Origin: Candidatus Shapirobacteria bacterium
GTDB lineage: Bacteria; Patescibacteriota; Microgenomatia; UBA12405; JAUWLS01
Length of the DNA stretch: 12,780 nucleotides
Assembly: GCA_030667285.1 (NCBI GenBank)
Contig: DAOUWE010000004.1
Location: 1 to 12,780 of the forward strand
Direction: 5' to 3'
The notes under the pieces were generated by a model. That model was not told the DNA's origin. It ran no database searches and saw only the letters and a program-made list of their open reading frames with translations. Positions 1-5,346 of this stretch are shown in pieces (within the stretch, counting starts at the first letter, position 1; every line of letters starts with the position of its first letter). Made by a program: the position numbers and the translations under genes.

Positions 1-408
1 CTTGACCTTGGATTTTTTGAGGGTTTTGATTTTTATTTCAGAAACTTCTTTTTGTAGTTCTGATAATGATTGAAGCATTTGTTGCTGTCGATGATTTTGT
101 TTGTCCATGGAATCCAGGATAAGCTCAATAAGATCAGTTTCTCTTTTTTGGGAAGCATAGTCTCTTTTGTCTCGGATAGTCGCGGCCTTGTTATCAGAGA
201 TTAGCAAGAAGATACCGATGAAAATAGCTTCTAGAGAGACAGCAAAAGTGAGAAGGTCGATATTTAGTCTTAAAATAATCCAAATTACAAACCAGGCGGT
301 GTGAAAAAACACCCCCCACCAGCTACCAATGAACGAGGCAATAAAATTGGTTAGGGTGTCTAGAGGGGTTTTTGGAGCTGAAGAAGTGTTGTTTTTGGTC
401 TTGTTCAT
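1..408 (-). CDS. DUF1003-type two-helix membrane protein, C-terminus cut by window edge
   Basis: The reading frame starts at the ATG complementary to 406-408 and stays open for 136 codons to the left edge, so the C-terminus is missing. A polar, Ser/Thr/Lys-rich N-terminus (residues 1-18) precedes a Gly-Ser-Trp-Trp motif (28-31). Two hydrophobic segments follow (about 31-48 and 52-71), then a charged helix beginning SDNKAATIRDKRDYASQKRE and a Gln-rich probable coiled coil (about 100-130). Two membrane segments followed by an Asn/Arg/Asp-rich cytoplasmic helix is the layout I know from DUF1003 proteins, whose function is unknown. The low-affinity iron permease-like family has a similar shape and is the alternative. 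The gene diverges from the tRNA cluster and has its own TTGACA promoter only a few bases upstream of the start. Confidence 0.7.
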   Translation of the reverse strand, partial: MNKTKNNTSSAPKTPLDTLTNFIASFIGSWWGVFFHTAWFVIWIILRLNIDLLTFAVSLEAIFIGIFLLISDNKAATIRDKRDYASQKRETDLIELILDSMDKQNHRQQQMLQSLSELQKEVSEIKIKTLKKSKVK

Positions 409-420
409 TATGACTAGAAT

Positions 421-448
421 AGCATATTTTTGATTGATAGAATGTCAA
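421..448 (-). promoter_or_regulatory. Promoter of the DUF1003-type gene
   Basis: On the minus strand a perfect TTGACA (443-448) is followed after 16 bases by TATGCT (421-426). The predicted transcription start is about 6 bases before the ATG at 408, leaving almost no leader. The -35 box lies in the same few bases as the -35 box of the opposite tRNA promoter. Confidence 0.55.
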
Positions 449-462
449 TCGTTTGTTAAACT
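434..462 (+). promoter_or_regulatory. Promoter of the Leu-Phe-Gly tRNA cluster
   Basis: TTGATA (434-439), a 17-base spacer, and TAAACT (457-462). The expected start near 469 is about 20 bases before the first tRNA. This is the best sigma-70-like match upstream of the cluster. It overlaps the divergent promoter at 421-448. Confidence 0.5.
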
Positions 463-489
463 ATACACGCCTTCGGGACCCTGGTTTTA

Positions 490-573
490 GCCGGAGTGGC
501 GGAATTGGCAGACGCGCACGCTTCAGGAGCGTGTTCCCCTTGGGGAGTATGGGTTCAAGTCCCGTTTCCGGCA
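490..573 (+). tRNA. tRNA-Leu(CAG)
   Basis: An 84-nt class II tRNA. Acceptor GCCGGAG (490-496) pairs with TTCCGGC (566-572) with one G-U, and the discriminator is A573. The anticodon stem-loop is CACGC-TTCAGGA-GCGTG, giving anticodon CAG. A long variable arm with a CCCC/GGGG stem is diagnostic of Leu. The T-loop is TTCAAGT. CCA is not encoded. It is first of three tRNAs spaced 14-15 nt apart and probably co-transcribed. Confidence 0.96.
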
Positions 574-588
574 CTTTGATATAAATAA

Positions 589-661
589 GCCGAGGTAGCC
601 AAGATGGTCACGGCGCTGGTCTGAAAAACCTGAGATATCAGTTCGAGTCTGATCCTCGGCA
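589..661 (+). tRNA. tRNA-Phe(GAA)
   Basis: A 73-nt tRNA. Acceptor GCCGAGG (589-595) pairs perfectly with CCTCGGC (654-660), and the discriminator is A661. The anticodon loop CTGAAAA gives GAA. The D-stem is GCC/GGC and the T-arm is ATCAG-TTCGAGT-CTGAT. The anticodon stem CTGGT/ACCTG has a T-T mismatch at its second pair (positions 28 and 42), which is unusual but internal. CCA is not encoded. Confidence 0.95.
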
Positions 662-675
662 CTTATACACTCTTT

Positions 676-748
676 GCGAGAGTGGCTCAGTTGGTAGAGC
701 ATCTCCTTGCCAAGGAGAAGGTCGCGGGTTCGAGCCCCGTCTCTCGCT
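676..748 (+). tRNA. tRNA-Gly(GCC)
   Basis: A 73-nt tRNA. Acceptor GCGAGAG (676-682) pairs with CTCTCGC (741-747), and the discriminator is T748, as is usual for glycine tRNAs. The anticodon arm TCCTT region reads TCTCC-TTGCCAA-GGAGA, giving anticodon GCC. The D-stem is GCTC/GAGC and the T-arm is GCGGG-TTCGAGC-CCCGT. CCA is not encoded. The next protein gene starts only 39 bases downstream, so read-through into it is possible. Confidence 0.96.
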
Positions 749-776
749 CCTGATTTTGGATCAAGATTGAGTAGTG

Positions 777-782
777 TATAGT
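777..782 (+). promoter_or_regulatory. Candidate -10 box of the phosphoribosyltransferase-guaA pair
   Basis: TATAGT lies exactly five bases before the ATG at 788, so transcription would start at or beside the start codon (leaderless). No convincing -35 box is present; TTGGAT at 756-761 has a short 15-base spacer. Read-through from the tRNA cluster is an alternative source of this transcript. Confidence 0.4.
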
Positions 783-787
783 TTAAT

Positions 788-1462
788 ATGGGTCGTGTTG
801 AATTATTTGAGTTGAGAACAGGGGGAGAGATTTTTTCACCACGAGCTTGTGAAGAGCGGGTTTTGTGTTGGACAAAAAAAGAATTGAACGAAGGATTTTT
901 AAAGGATGCTGAAGTTATTGACGTAGAAAAAGGATATATACGAGCGCCCGGTTTTAATATATCGGTAGATCCAGATGTTAGATTTCAGACTTCTTTGATA
1001 CTAGAGCGTCGATTGCGGGAAAGAATTGATGTTGGGAAAATAGATGCAGTTTATGGTGTTCCGAGAGCTGGGACTAGAGTTGCTCCGTCATTGGCAATTG
1101 GCCTTCATTTGACAGATGGCCCGTCATGCAAAGGTACTGTTCCTGGTGGTTGGAGAAATGTTTTGACAGTCGAAACAGGATCTTTTACAACAACGGACCC
1201 TGTTACCCAATTGCATTTTGGTGATATGACTGCAGGTAAAAGAATACTTTTAGTAGAGGATGTTATTGCTCGGGGCAATACTTTGAAAGATTGTATTGAG
1301 CAAATGCGAGAAAGAGGCGTGGAGGTGTTGGCCGCAGCGGCTATGTTTGTGAAATTATTTCAAGGCGGAGTTGGGAGAATTGAGAAGCTGGGTGTTTCTG
1401 TCGTTTCAGTTGTACAGATAACTGGAATTACTGATCGAGGGGTGATAGTTTTAGCAGAATGA
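788..1462 (+). CDS. Xpt-like purine (xanthine) phosphoribosyltransferase
   Basis: A 224-residue type I phosphoribosyltransferase, expected to transfer phosphoribose from PRPP to a nucleobase in the cytosol. The PRPP-binding signature ILLVEDVIARGNT (residues 153-165) fits the family pattern, and a VPRAGTRVAPSLA segment (91-103) forms the second phosphate/pyrophosphate region. From memory, the order SFT (132-134), PRPP loop, then F-V-K-x-F-Q-x-G...KLGVSVVS (187-207) follows Bacillus Xpt rather than orotate phosphoribosyltransferase, whose K-x-x-H-G loop I cannot find. It is about 30 residues longer than Xpt, mainly at the N-terminus. The stop overlaps the guaA start (ATGA, 1459-1462), which favours a product that feeds GMP synthase, namely XMP. 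PyrE, hypoxanthine or adenine specificity cannot be excluded. The ATG at 788 follows a -10-like box directly and has no Shine-Dalgarno. Confidence 0.7.
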   Translation: MGRVELFELRTGGEIFSPRACEERVLCWTKKELNEGFLKDAEVIDVEKGYIRAPGFNISVDPDVRFQTSLILERRLRERIDVGKIDAVYGVPRAGTRVAPSLAIGLHLTDGPSCKGTVPGGWRNVLTVETGSFTTTDPVTQLHFGDMTAGKRILLVEDVIARGNTLKDCIEQMRERGVEVLAAAAMFVKLFQGGVGRIEKLGVSVVSVVQITGITDRGVIVLAE

Positions 1463-3003
1463 TAGTTGTTGTTGATTTTGGTAGTCAAACAGCGCACTTA
1501 ATTGGCAGAAGGTTAAGTGACTTGGGTGTTGAGGTCAAAATAATTGGAACGATAGATGCTGTTAGAAAAATTGAAAATCTAAAAGCTCAGGGTATTATTT
1601 TATCCGGTGGACCGGTAAGTGTTTATGAAAAGAGTGCGCCTAAAATTAACTCCCAAATTTTTGAGCTGAAGATTCCGATACTTGGTATTTGTTATGGTTG
1701 GCAATTGATGGCTTTTTTGTTAAAAGGTTTAGTGGAAAGTGGTAAAAAAGAATACGGGCCAACTCAAATCAAGGTTTTAAAGAAAGGAAAAGTATTTAAG
1801 AAATTTAATGTTGAGAAGTTTGGGGCATGGATGAGCCATGGAGATGAAGTGGTAAAACTTCCACCGGGTTTTGAGTGTTTGGCTTCGACTTCGAAAATAA
1901 AATTTGCTGCGGCGGCAAATTTTGAAAAGAGACTTTATGGAATTCAATTCCATCCAGAAGTTGAACATACAAAAAAAGGCAAGCTTTTTTTGAAGAACTT
2001 TGCAGTGGAGGTTTGTGGATTAAAATTAATCAATAAATCAATTGAGGTTGGGGCGATAATAAACAATGTAAGAAAGGTTGCTAATCAATATGGAGAAAAT
2101 TCAAAAGCAATAGTGGCGATTTCTGGTGGTGTGGATTCGACTGTTTCAGCCGTGATTGTAGCCAGGGCTATTGGAAATAGATTGATCCTAATATATTGTG
2201 ATAACGGTTTGATGAGACGGGGAACCAAAAAAGAGGTCAATCAGATTTTTAAAGAAGACTTAGGAATTAAACCGATAATAGTCAGGTGTAAGGGTGAGTT
2301 TTTCAAGGCATTGAAGGGTGTGGTGGATCCAGAGAAAAAGAGGTTGATTATTGGTAAATTATATATAAAAATATTCGAAAGAATAGCTAAAAAATTATCA
2401 AAAAAGGATAAAACAGAAAAATTTTTGGTTCAGGGAACTATTTATTCGGATGTAATTGAAAGTAAGGGTACTGACCATGCGGGGATGATAAAAAGTCATC
2501 ATAATGTCGGTGGACTGCCTGAGAAAATGAAACTTAAGCTGTTGGAACCGGTGAGACATTTGTACAAAGATGAAGTTAGAGAAGTGGGCAGGCAATTGGG
2601 ATTGTCTGAAACAACAATTAACAAACAACCATTTCCGGGACCAGGTTTAGCAATCAGAATAATTGGAGAGGTTTCGGTAAAAAGAGCAAAACGCCAGCAA
2701 CAAGCAGACAGTATTGTTTTGGAAGAAATAAGAAGGGCGGGGTTGTACAAAAAAGTATTTCAGAGTTTTCCGGTTTTGACCGGAGTGAAAAGTACGGCGG
2801 TTAAGGGAGATCACAGGTTTTATGGAGAGGTGATAGCACTGAGGATATATGGAAGTAGTGATATTATGTCAGCTAGTTGGAGCAGGTTACCAGCTGAAGT
2901 TTTGCAAAAAATGTCTTCAAGAATTGTTAATGAGGTTGAGGGAGTCTCAAGAGTTGTTTACGACATTACCACTAAGCCACCGGCTACGATGGAATGGGAA
3001 TGA
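1459..3003 (+). CDS. guaA: GMP synthase (glutamine-hydrolysing)
   Basis: A full-length 514-residue enzyme that converts XMP, ATP and glutamine to GMP in the cytosol. The N-terminal class I glutamine amidotransferase domain (about 1-190) has the nucleophile Cys78 in GICYG and the His165/Glu167 pair in GIQFHPEVEH. The ATP-pyrophosphatase domain starts about residue 200 with the P-loop SGGVDS (222-227). It continues through QGTIYSDVIES and QPFPGPGLAIRI to the C-terminal dimerisation domain, ending in the family-typical RVVYDITTKPPATMEWE. All catalytic motifs look intact. The start codon overlaps the upstream phosphoribosyltransferase stop by 4 nt, so translation is probably coupled. No strong ribosome binding site is visible. 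A weak terminator-like hairpin lies about 70 bases downstream. Confidence 0.97.
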   Translation: MIVVVDFGSQTAHLIGRRLSDLGVEVKIIGTIDAVRKIENLKAQGIILSGGPVSVYEKSAPKINSQIFELKIPILGICYGWQLMAFLLKGLVESGKKEYGPTQIKVLKKGKVFKKFNVEKFGAWMSHGDEVVKLPPGFECLASTSKIKFAAAANFEKRLYGIQFHPEVEHTKKGKLFLKNFAVEVCGLKLINKSIEVGAIINNVRKVANQYGENSKAIVAISGGVDSTVSAVIVARAIGNRLILIYCDNGLMRRGTKKEVNQIFKEDLGIKPIIVRCKGEFFKALKGVVDPEKKRLIIGKLYIKIFERIAKKLSKKDKTEKFLVQGTIYSDVIESKGTDHAGMIKSHHNVGGLPEKMKLKLLEPVRHLYKDEVREVGRQLGLSETTINKQPFPGPGLAIRIIGEVSVKRAKRQQQADSIVLEEIRRAGLYKKVFQSFPVLTGVKSTAVKGDHRFYGEVIALRIYGSSDIMSASWSRLPAEVLQKMSSRIVNEVEGVSRVVYDITTKPPATMEWE

Positions 3004-3070
3004 AGAGATATATTTGGTGAACTATCCCTTAATCTATGAAAATCGTTCATGTATTGATAAAATAAGCTTG

Positions 3071-3096
3071 AGCTTTTTGATGAAAGGAGCTTTTTT
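3071..3096 (+). terminator. Weak intrinsic terminator after guaA
   Basis: AGCTTTTT (3071-3078) pairs with AAAGGAGCT-side bases to 3091 (8 bp including two G-U) around a GATGA loop. A run of T continues to 3096. The stem is weak. It is the only candidate between guaA and the next tRNA cluster. Its two arms also read as near-identical direct repeats GAGCTTTTTGA and GAGCTTTTTTGA. Confidence 0.4.
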
Positions 3097-3103
3097 GACA
3101 GAC

Positions 3104-3109
3104 TATAGA
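3104..3109 (+). promoter_or_regulatory. Candidate -10 box of the Val-Leu-Gln tRNA cluster
   Basis: TATAGA ends 8 bases before the first base of tRNA-Val (3117), so transcription would begin almost at the mature 5' end. No good -35 box lies at 16-18 bases. TTGATG (3077-3082) is 21 bases upstream, too far for a normal spacer. The cluster is separated from guaA by the terminator candidate, so some promoter is expected here. Confidence 0.3.
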
Positions 3110-3116
3110 CTGTGAG

Positions 3117-3190
3117 GGATCCGTGGCTCAGTTGGTTAGAGCATCCCGTTTACATCGGGAAGGTCACTGGTTCGAATCCAGTCGGATCCA
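3117..3190 (+). tRNA. tRNA-Val(TAC)
   Basis: A 74-nt tRNA. Acceptor GGATCCG (3117-3123) pairs perfectly with CGGATCC (3183-3189), and the discriminator is A3190. The anticodon arm TCCCG-TTTACAT-CGGGA gives anticodon TAC. The D-stem is GCTC/GAGC and the T-arm is ACTGG-TTCGAAT-CCAGT. CCA is not encoded. It is first of the second three-tRNA cluster. Confidence 0.96.
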
Positions 3191-3205
3191 CAGGAAGACA
3201 TTTTA

Positions 3206-3289
3206 GCCGAGGTGGCGAAATTGGCAGACGCGCACGCTTGAGGTGCGTGTGAGGTAACACTCATGCAGGTTCAAGTCCTGTCCTCGGCA
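3206..3289 (+). tRNA. tRNA-Leu(GAG)
   Basis: An 84-nt class II tRNA. Acceptor GCCGAGG (3206-3212) pairs perfectly with CCTCGGC (3282-3288), and the discriminator is A3289. The anticodon arm CACGC-TTGAGGT-GCGTG gives GAG. The long variable arm has a TGAG/CTCA stem and the T-loop is TTCAAGT. The first half is nearly identical to tRNA-Leu(CAG) at 490, so the two leucine isoacceptors look related by duplication. CCA is not encoded. Confidence 0.96.
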
Positions 3290-3298
3290 CAGAATGAT

Positions 3299-3321
3299 GG
3301 GTCCAAGTTTAGCTTGGACTT
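3299..3321 (+). repeat. Inverted repeat between tRNA-Leu(GAG) and tRNA-Gln
   Basis: GTCCAAG (3301-3307) and CTTGGAC (3313-3319) form a perfect 7-bp stem around TTTAG. Two G-T pairs can extend it to 3299/3321. A T-rich stretch without a pure T run follows, so it is a poor terminator. It may be an RNA-processing stem within the tRNA precursor or an attenuating hairpin. Confidence 0.5.
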
Positions 3322-3330
3322 GTCATTTAT

Positions 3331-3401
3331 TGCCCGGTCGTCTAAGGGTAGGACATAGCTCTTTGGAAGCTATTATCCAGGTTCAAATCCTGGCTGGGCA
3401 A
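3331..3401 (+). tRNA. tRNA-Gln(TTG)
   Basis: A 71-nt tRNA. Acceptor TGCCCGG (3331-3337) pairs with CTGGGCA (3394-3400) with one G-T; the U1-A72 first pair is typical of glutamine tRNAs. The discriminator is A3401. The anticodon arm TAGCT-CTTTGGA-AGCTA gives TTG. The D-stem is GTCT/GGAC (one G-T), the variable loop is 4 nt, and the T-arm is CCAGG-TTCAAAT-CCTGG. CCA is not encoded. A GC-rich repeat block starts immediately downstream. Confidence 0.95.
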
Positions 3402-3402
3402 C

Positions 3403-3441
3403 CCGAAGCGAGCGTAGCGAGCGGAGGTCCCGAGCGGAGAC
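3403..3441 (+). repeat. GC-rich CGAGCG repeat block between tRNA-Gln and the GIY-YIG gene
   Basis: Three copies of CGAGCG lie at 3409-3414, 3418-3423 and 3431-3436. The last two extend to a shared CGAGCGGAG. The block is strikingly GC-rich against an AT-rich background and starts two bases after the tRNA. It is not part of the tRNA fold and has no T run to act as a terminator. It may be a dispersed repeat or the edge of a small inserted element that carries the downstream nuclease gene. Confidence 0.55.
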
Positions 3442-3490
3442 AGAAATTTGGCCTTTTGGTTTTACAAATAATGTTAAGAGAAAAAATCCA

Positions 3491-3742
3491 ATGACTTATT
3501 ATGTTTACATTCTTCGAACTTCTTCAGACACGTTGTATATTGGACAGACAAATAATCTAGAAAAAAGAATTAAGGAGCATAGGAGTAAGTCTTCAAGATC
3601 AGCAAGATATATTCGATATTTTTCTTCGTTTGAACTTGTTTATCACGAAAAGTATTCAACAAGGGGTGAGGCAATGCGAAGAGAAAATCGACTAAAGACA
3701 TGGTCACGAGCCAGAAAAGAGACTTTGGTTCAAGATGGTTAG
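3491..3742 (+). CDS. Small GIY-YIG nuclease-domain protein (UPF0213/YhbQ type)
   Basis: An 83-residue protein consisting almost entirely of one GIY-YIG domain. YVYIL (residues 4-8) supplies the first motif and YIGQTNNLEKRIKEH (16-30) the second, with the catalytic-type Arg26 and His30. TRGEAMRRENRLK (57-69) carries the probable metal-binding Glu65, followed by the WSRARKE tail helix typical of the single-domain UPF0213 group. These proteins are predicted metal-dependent DNA endonucleases, mostly without known targets. The gene sits alone, directly after a tRNA cluster and a GC-rich repeat block, and converges on the binding-protein gene. The ATG is preceded by no strong ribosome binding site. 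Stand-alone repair-related and selfish mobile roles are both possible. Confidence 0.88.
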   Translation: MTYYVYILRTSSDTLYIGQTNNLEKRIKEHRSKSSRSARYIRYFSSFELVYHEKYSTRGEAMRRENRLKTWSRARKETLVQDG

Positions 3743-3746
3743 GCGC

Positions 3747-3795
3747 TATTAAAAAAGTTAATACGAAAAACTGTCATAACGGAATTTAGTTTTCG
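3747..3795 (-). terminator. Terminator candidate at the end of the envelope operon
   Basis: On the minus strand CGAAAACT (3795-3788) pairs with AGTTTTTCG (3772-3764) with one bulged base across a 15-base loop. A second all-AT stem, TATTAA/TTAATA (3758-3763 and 3747-3752), carries a six-T run (3756-3751). The first stem includes the binding-protein stop codon. The second stem is symmetric and could also act on the convergent nuclease transcript. Confidence 0.4.
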
Positions 3796-5135
3796 CGGGT
3801 GACAGTGTAGATTTCCGGGAAGGACAAAAAGATAACCGGAGATTCTTCTAGGAGAAATTTTTGGAAGTCTTGATAAATGCGTTTTCTTTCTTGAGAGTCT
3901 TGGGTCAGTCTCCCCTCTTCTAAGAGTTTGTCGACACGAGGGTTGTTTAGTCCGGTAAGATTGGTTTTTTCTTGAGTGGAATGCCAAAAGCTGTATTGAT
4001 CCGGATCTTTCGGAATACTTCCATAGGCCAATAGGACTTCAAAATCAGGATCAATTTGGCCTGATTGAAGAGTTACTTTTACGGAAATACCAAGGGTTTC
4101 CTCCCAGCTTTTTTTGATGGATTCGGCTTTTTCCAGGAGTTCGGGGACGGTTGTGACAAGATTTAAAACGAAGGGATCTTCGGGATTAATCTCCCCCTCA
4201 AAAAGCTCTTTGGCGTGGTTGATATCAAATTCGTATTTTTTTATACTTGGATTGTAGGCCCAGGAATTTGGCGAGATGGGACCAAGACAGCGATTGTTAT
4301 CGTTTGTTTTAGGAGTGGCGTAAGAGAGAGCCTGGCGGATACGTTTGTTAGTTAAGGGATCCCTTTGAGTGTTAAAAAAAATGGCTAGGTAACGACCGTC
4401 GGTGTCTAGTCTGGGATGGATTTCAGTATTGGGCCACGATGCTAGGTTTTGAGTGTCTGAGATATTTTGGATTTGATCAACCTCTCCTAGTTTATAAGCC
4501 CAGATTAAATCCCGGTTGTTGGGGTAAAAAGAGTATCTTTTCTTTTTCAAGTTTGAATCGAGTGGAGAAATGTCAAGAGTTTTTATGTAACCTTTTTGAA
4601 AAGTAATTTTATCTACCTTGTATTGACCGAGACCGTTTAGGCTTTTCTTAAAGATGGGTTTCTCTAGAGCGACAGGCAGAGGGGAAAAAGACTCTTTGAG
4701 TTTTATGAGGATTTCTTTTTCAGAAACCACCTCCAAGGTTGCGCCACTGATTTGATAATCGATATCTTCAGCGGTGAAGGCTTCTCCTGAATGCCAGTAA
4801 AGGTCGTCTTTTATTTGAAAACGATAAGTTTTTCCTTCGTCTTCGGTGTTCCAAGAACTGACAGCGGCGGAAGCAGTAGCTCGGCCATTAGGAAGAATGT
4901 CGGTTAGACCAAGACTAATTTCGTTACTTATAAGAAGAGGAAGATTATTGGCTTTGTAGAGTCCAAGGACGGCAATGTTTTCTGTTTTTAGAGAGGGTGT
5001 GTTAATAAAGCGGATGATTTGCTTTTGGGCTATAAAGATGGAGAAACCAATTATCGTTCCTAGGGTAAAAACGAGGAAATGCTTTTTTATAAATCGAGTA
5101 TAAAGATCGATTCTGAAGCGGATGGTTTTTAGCAT
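3786..5135 (-). CDS. Membrane-anchored family-5 solute-binding protein (OppA/DppA-like)
   Basis: A 449-residue extracytoplasmic binding protein of the SBP_bac_5 family, whose members bind oligopeptides or nickel for ABC importers. A basic N-terminus and one hydrophobic helix (about 19-36) act as an uncleaved anchor; there is no lipobox cysteine. The family core follows: SWNTEDEGKTYRFQIKDDLY then WHSGEAFTAEDIDY (about 93-127), NGLGQYKVD, and the late DPDQYSFWHSTQ and NNPRVDKLLEEGR segments. The protein stops soon after PVIFLSFPEIY, where typical members run on for a few dozen residues, so the C-terminus looks short. It is the last gene of a four-gene operon, one base after the secG stop (TAA-C-ATG). 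No permease or ATPase genes are nearby. The ligand cannot be read from sequence. Confidence 0.88.
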   Translation of the reverse strand: MLKTIRFRIDLYTRFIKKHFLVFTLGTIIGFSIFIAQKQIIRFINTPSLKTENIAVLGLYKANNLPLLISNEISLGLTDILPNGRATASAAVSSWNTEDEGKTYRFQIKDDLYWHSGEAFTAEDIDYQISGATLEVVSEKEILIKLKESFSPLPVALEKPIFKKSLNGLGQYKVDKITFQKGYIKTLDISPLDSNLKKKRYSFYPNNRDLIWAYKLGEVDQIQNISDTQNLASWPNTEIHPRLDTDGRYLAIFFNTQRDPLTNKRIRQALSYATPKTNDNNRCLGPISPNSWAYNPSIKKYEFDINHAKELFEGEINPEDPFVLNLVTTVPELLEKAESIKKSWEETLGISVKVTLQSGQIDPDFEVLLAYGSIPKDPDQYSFWHSTQEKTNLTGLNNPRVDKLLEEGRLTQDSQERKRIYQDFQKFLLEESPVIFLSFPEIYTVTREN

Positions 5136-5136
5136 G

Positions 5137-5346
5137 TTATATGACAGCCTGGATTATGGCAGATACCAAGAAGACAAAAAGAGTGATGACAGTAAGAGAG
5201 AAAACTATTTTGTCCCAGCCGCGACGAGTGGGGACGGTTGACGAGAGAATATTTGAACTTCCCAAGCCACCGCTTGAAGGCTGGATGAAAATAAGAGCGA
5301 TGGTGGAGATGGAGAGAATGATGTGCAGAATGACAAGTATGTTCAT
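5137..5346 (-). CDS. secG: Preprotein translocase subunit SecG
   Basis: A 69-residue protein with the SecG layout: an N-terminal membrane helix (about 3-20), the cytosolic IQPSSGGLGSSN loop (21-32, matching the family's LLQ-x-G-x-G-x-G loop), and a second helix (about 47-67). SecG sits beside SecYE and speeds SecA-driven export. The TVPTRRGWDK segment before helix 2 matches the usual basic R-x-G pattern. Its start overlaps the upstream membrane-protein stop (ATGA, 5343-5346), and the binding-protein gene follows after a single base. The operon could therefore make the translocon accessory subunit together with proteins that need export. No Shine-Dalgarno is visible. Confidence 0.9.
   Translation of the reverse strand: MNILVILHIILSISTIALIFIQPSSGGLGSSNILSSTVPTRRGWDKIVFSLTVITLFVFLVSAIIQAVI

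Noticed and set aside
749..787. A purine riboswitch before the Xpt-like gene
   Set aside because: Only 39 bases separate it from tRNA-Gly, too short for a purine aptamer, and no such core is visible.
1777..2750. Minus-strand open frames opposite guaA
   Set aside because: They are antisense to intact guaA motifs and have low-complexity, non-family sequences.
2849..3115. An 88-codon plus-strand frame overlapping the guaA 3' end
   Set aside because: Its first half is an out-of-frame reading of conserved guaA codons and its second half is intergenic with the terminator-like hairpin.
3409..3436. CRISPR-like array from the repeated CGAGCG units
   Set aside because: The units are 6-9 bases with 3-7 base gaps, far too short for repeats and spacers, and no cas genes are present.
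3294..3494. A 66-codon plus-strand open frame between tRNA-Leu and the GIY-YIG gene
   Set aside because: It runs straight through tRNA-Gln and the CGAGCG repeats, and its sequence resembles no protein family. The tRNA explains the region.
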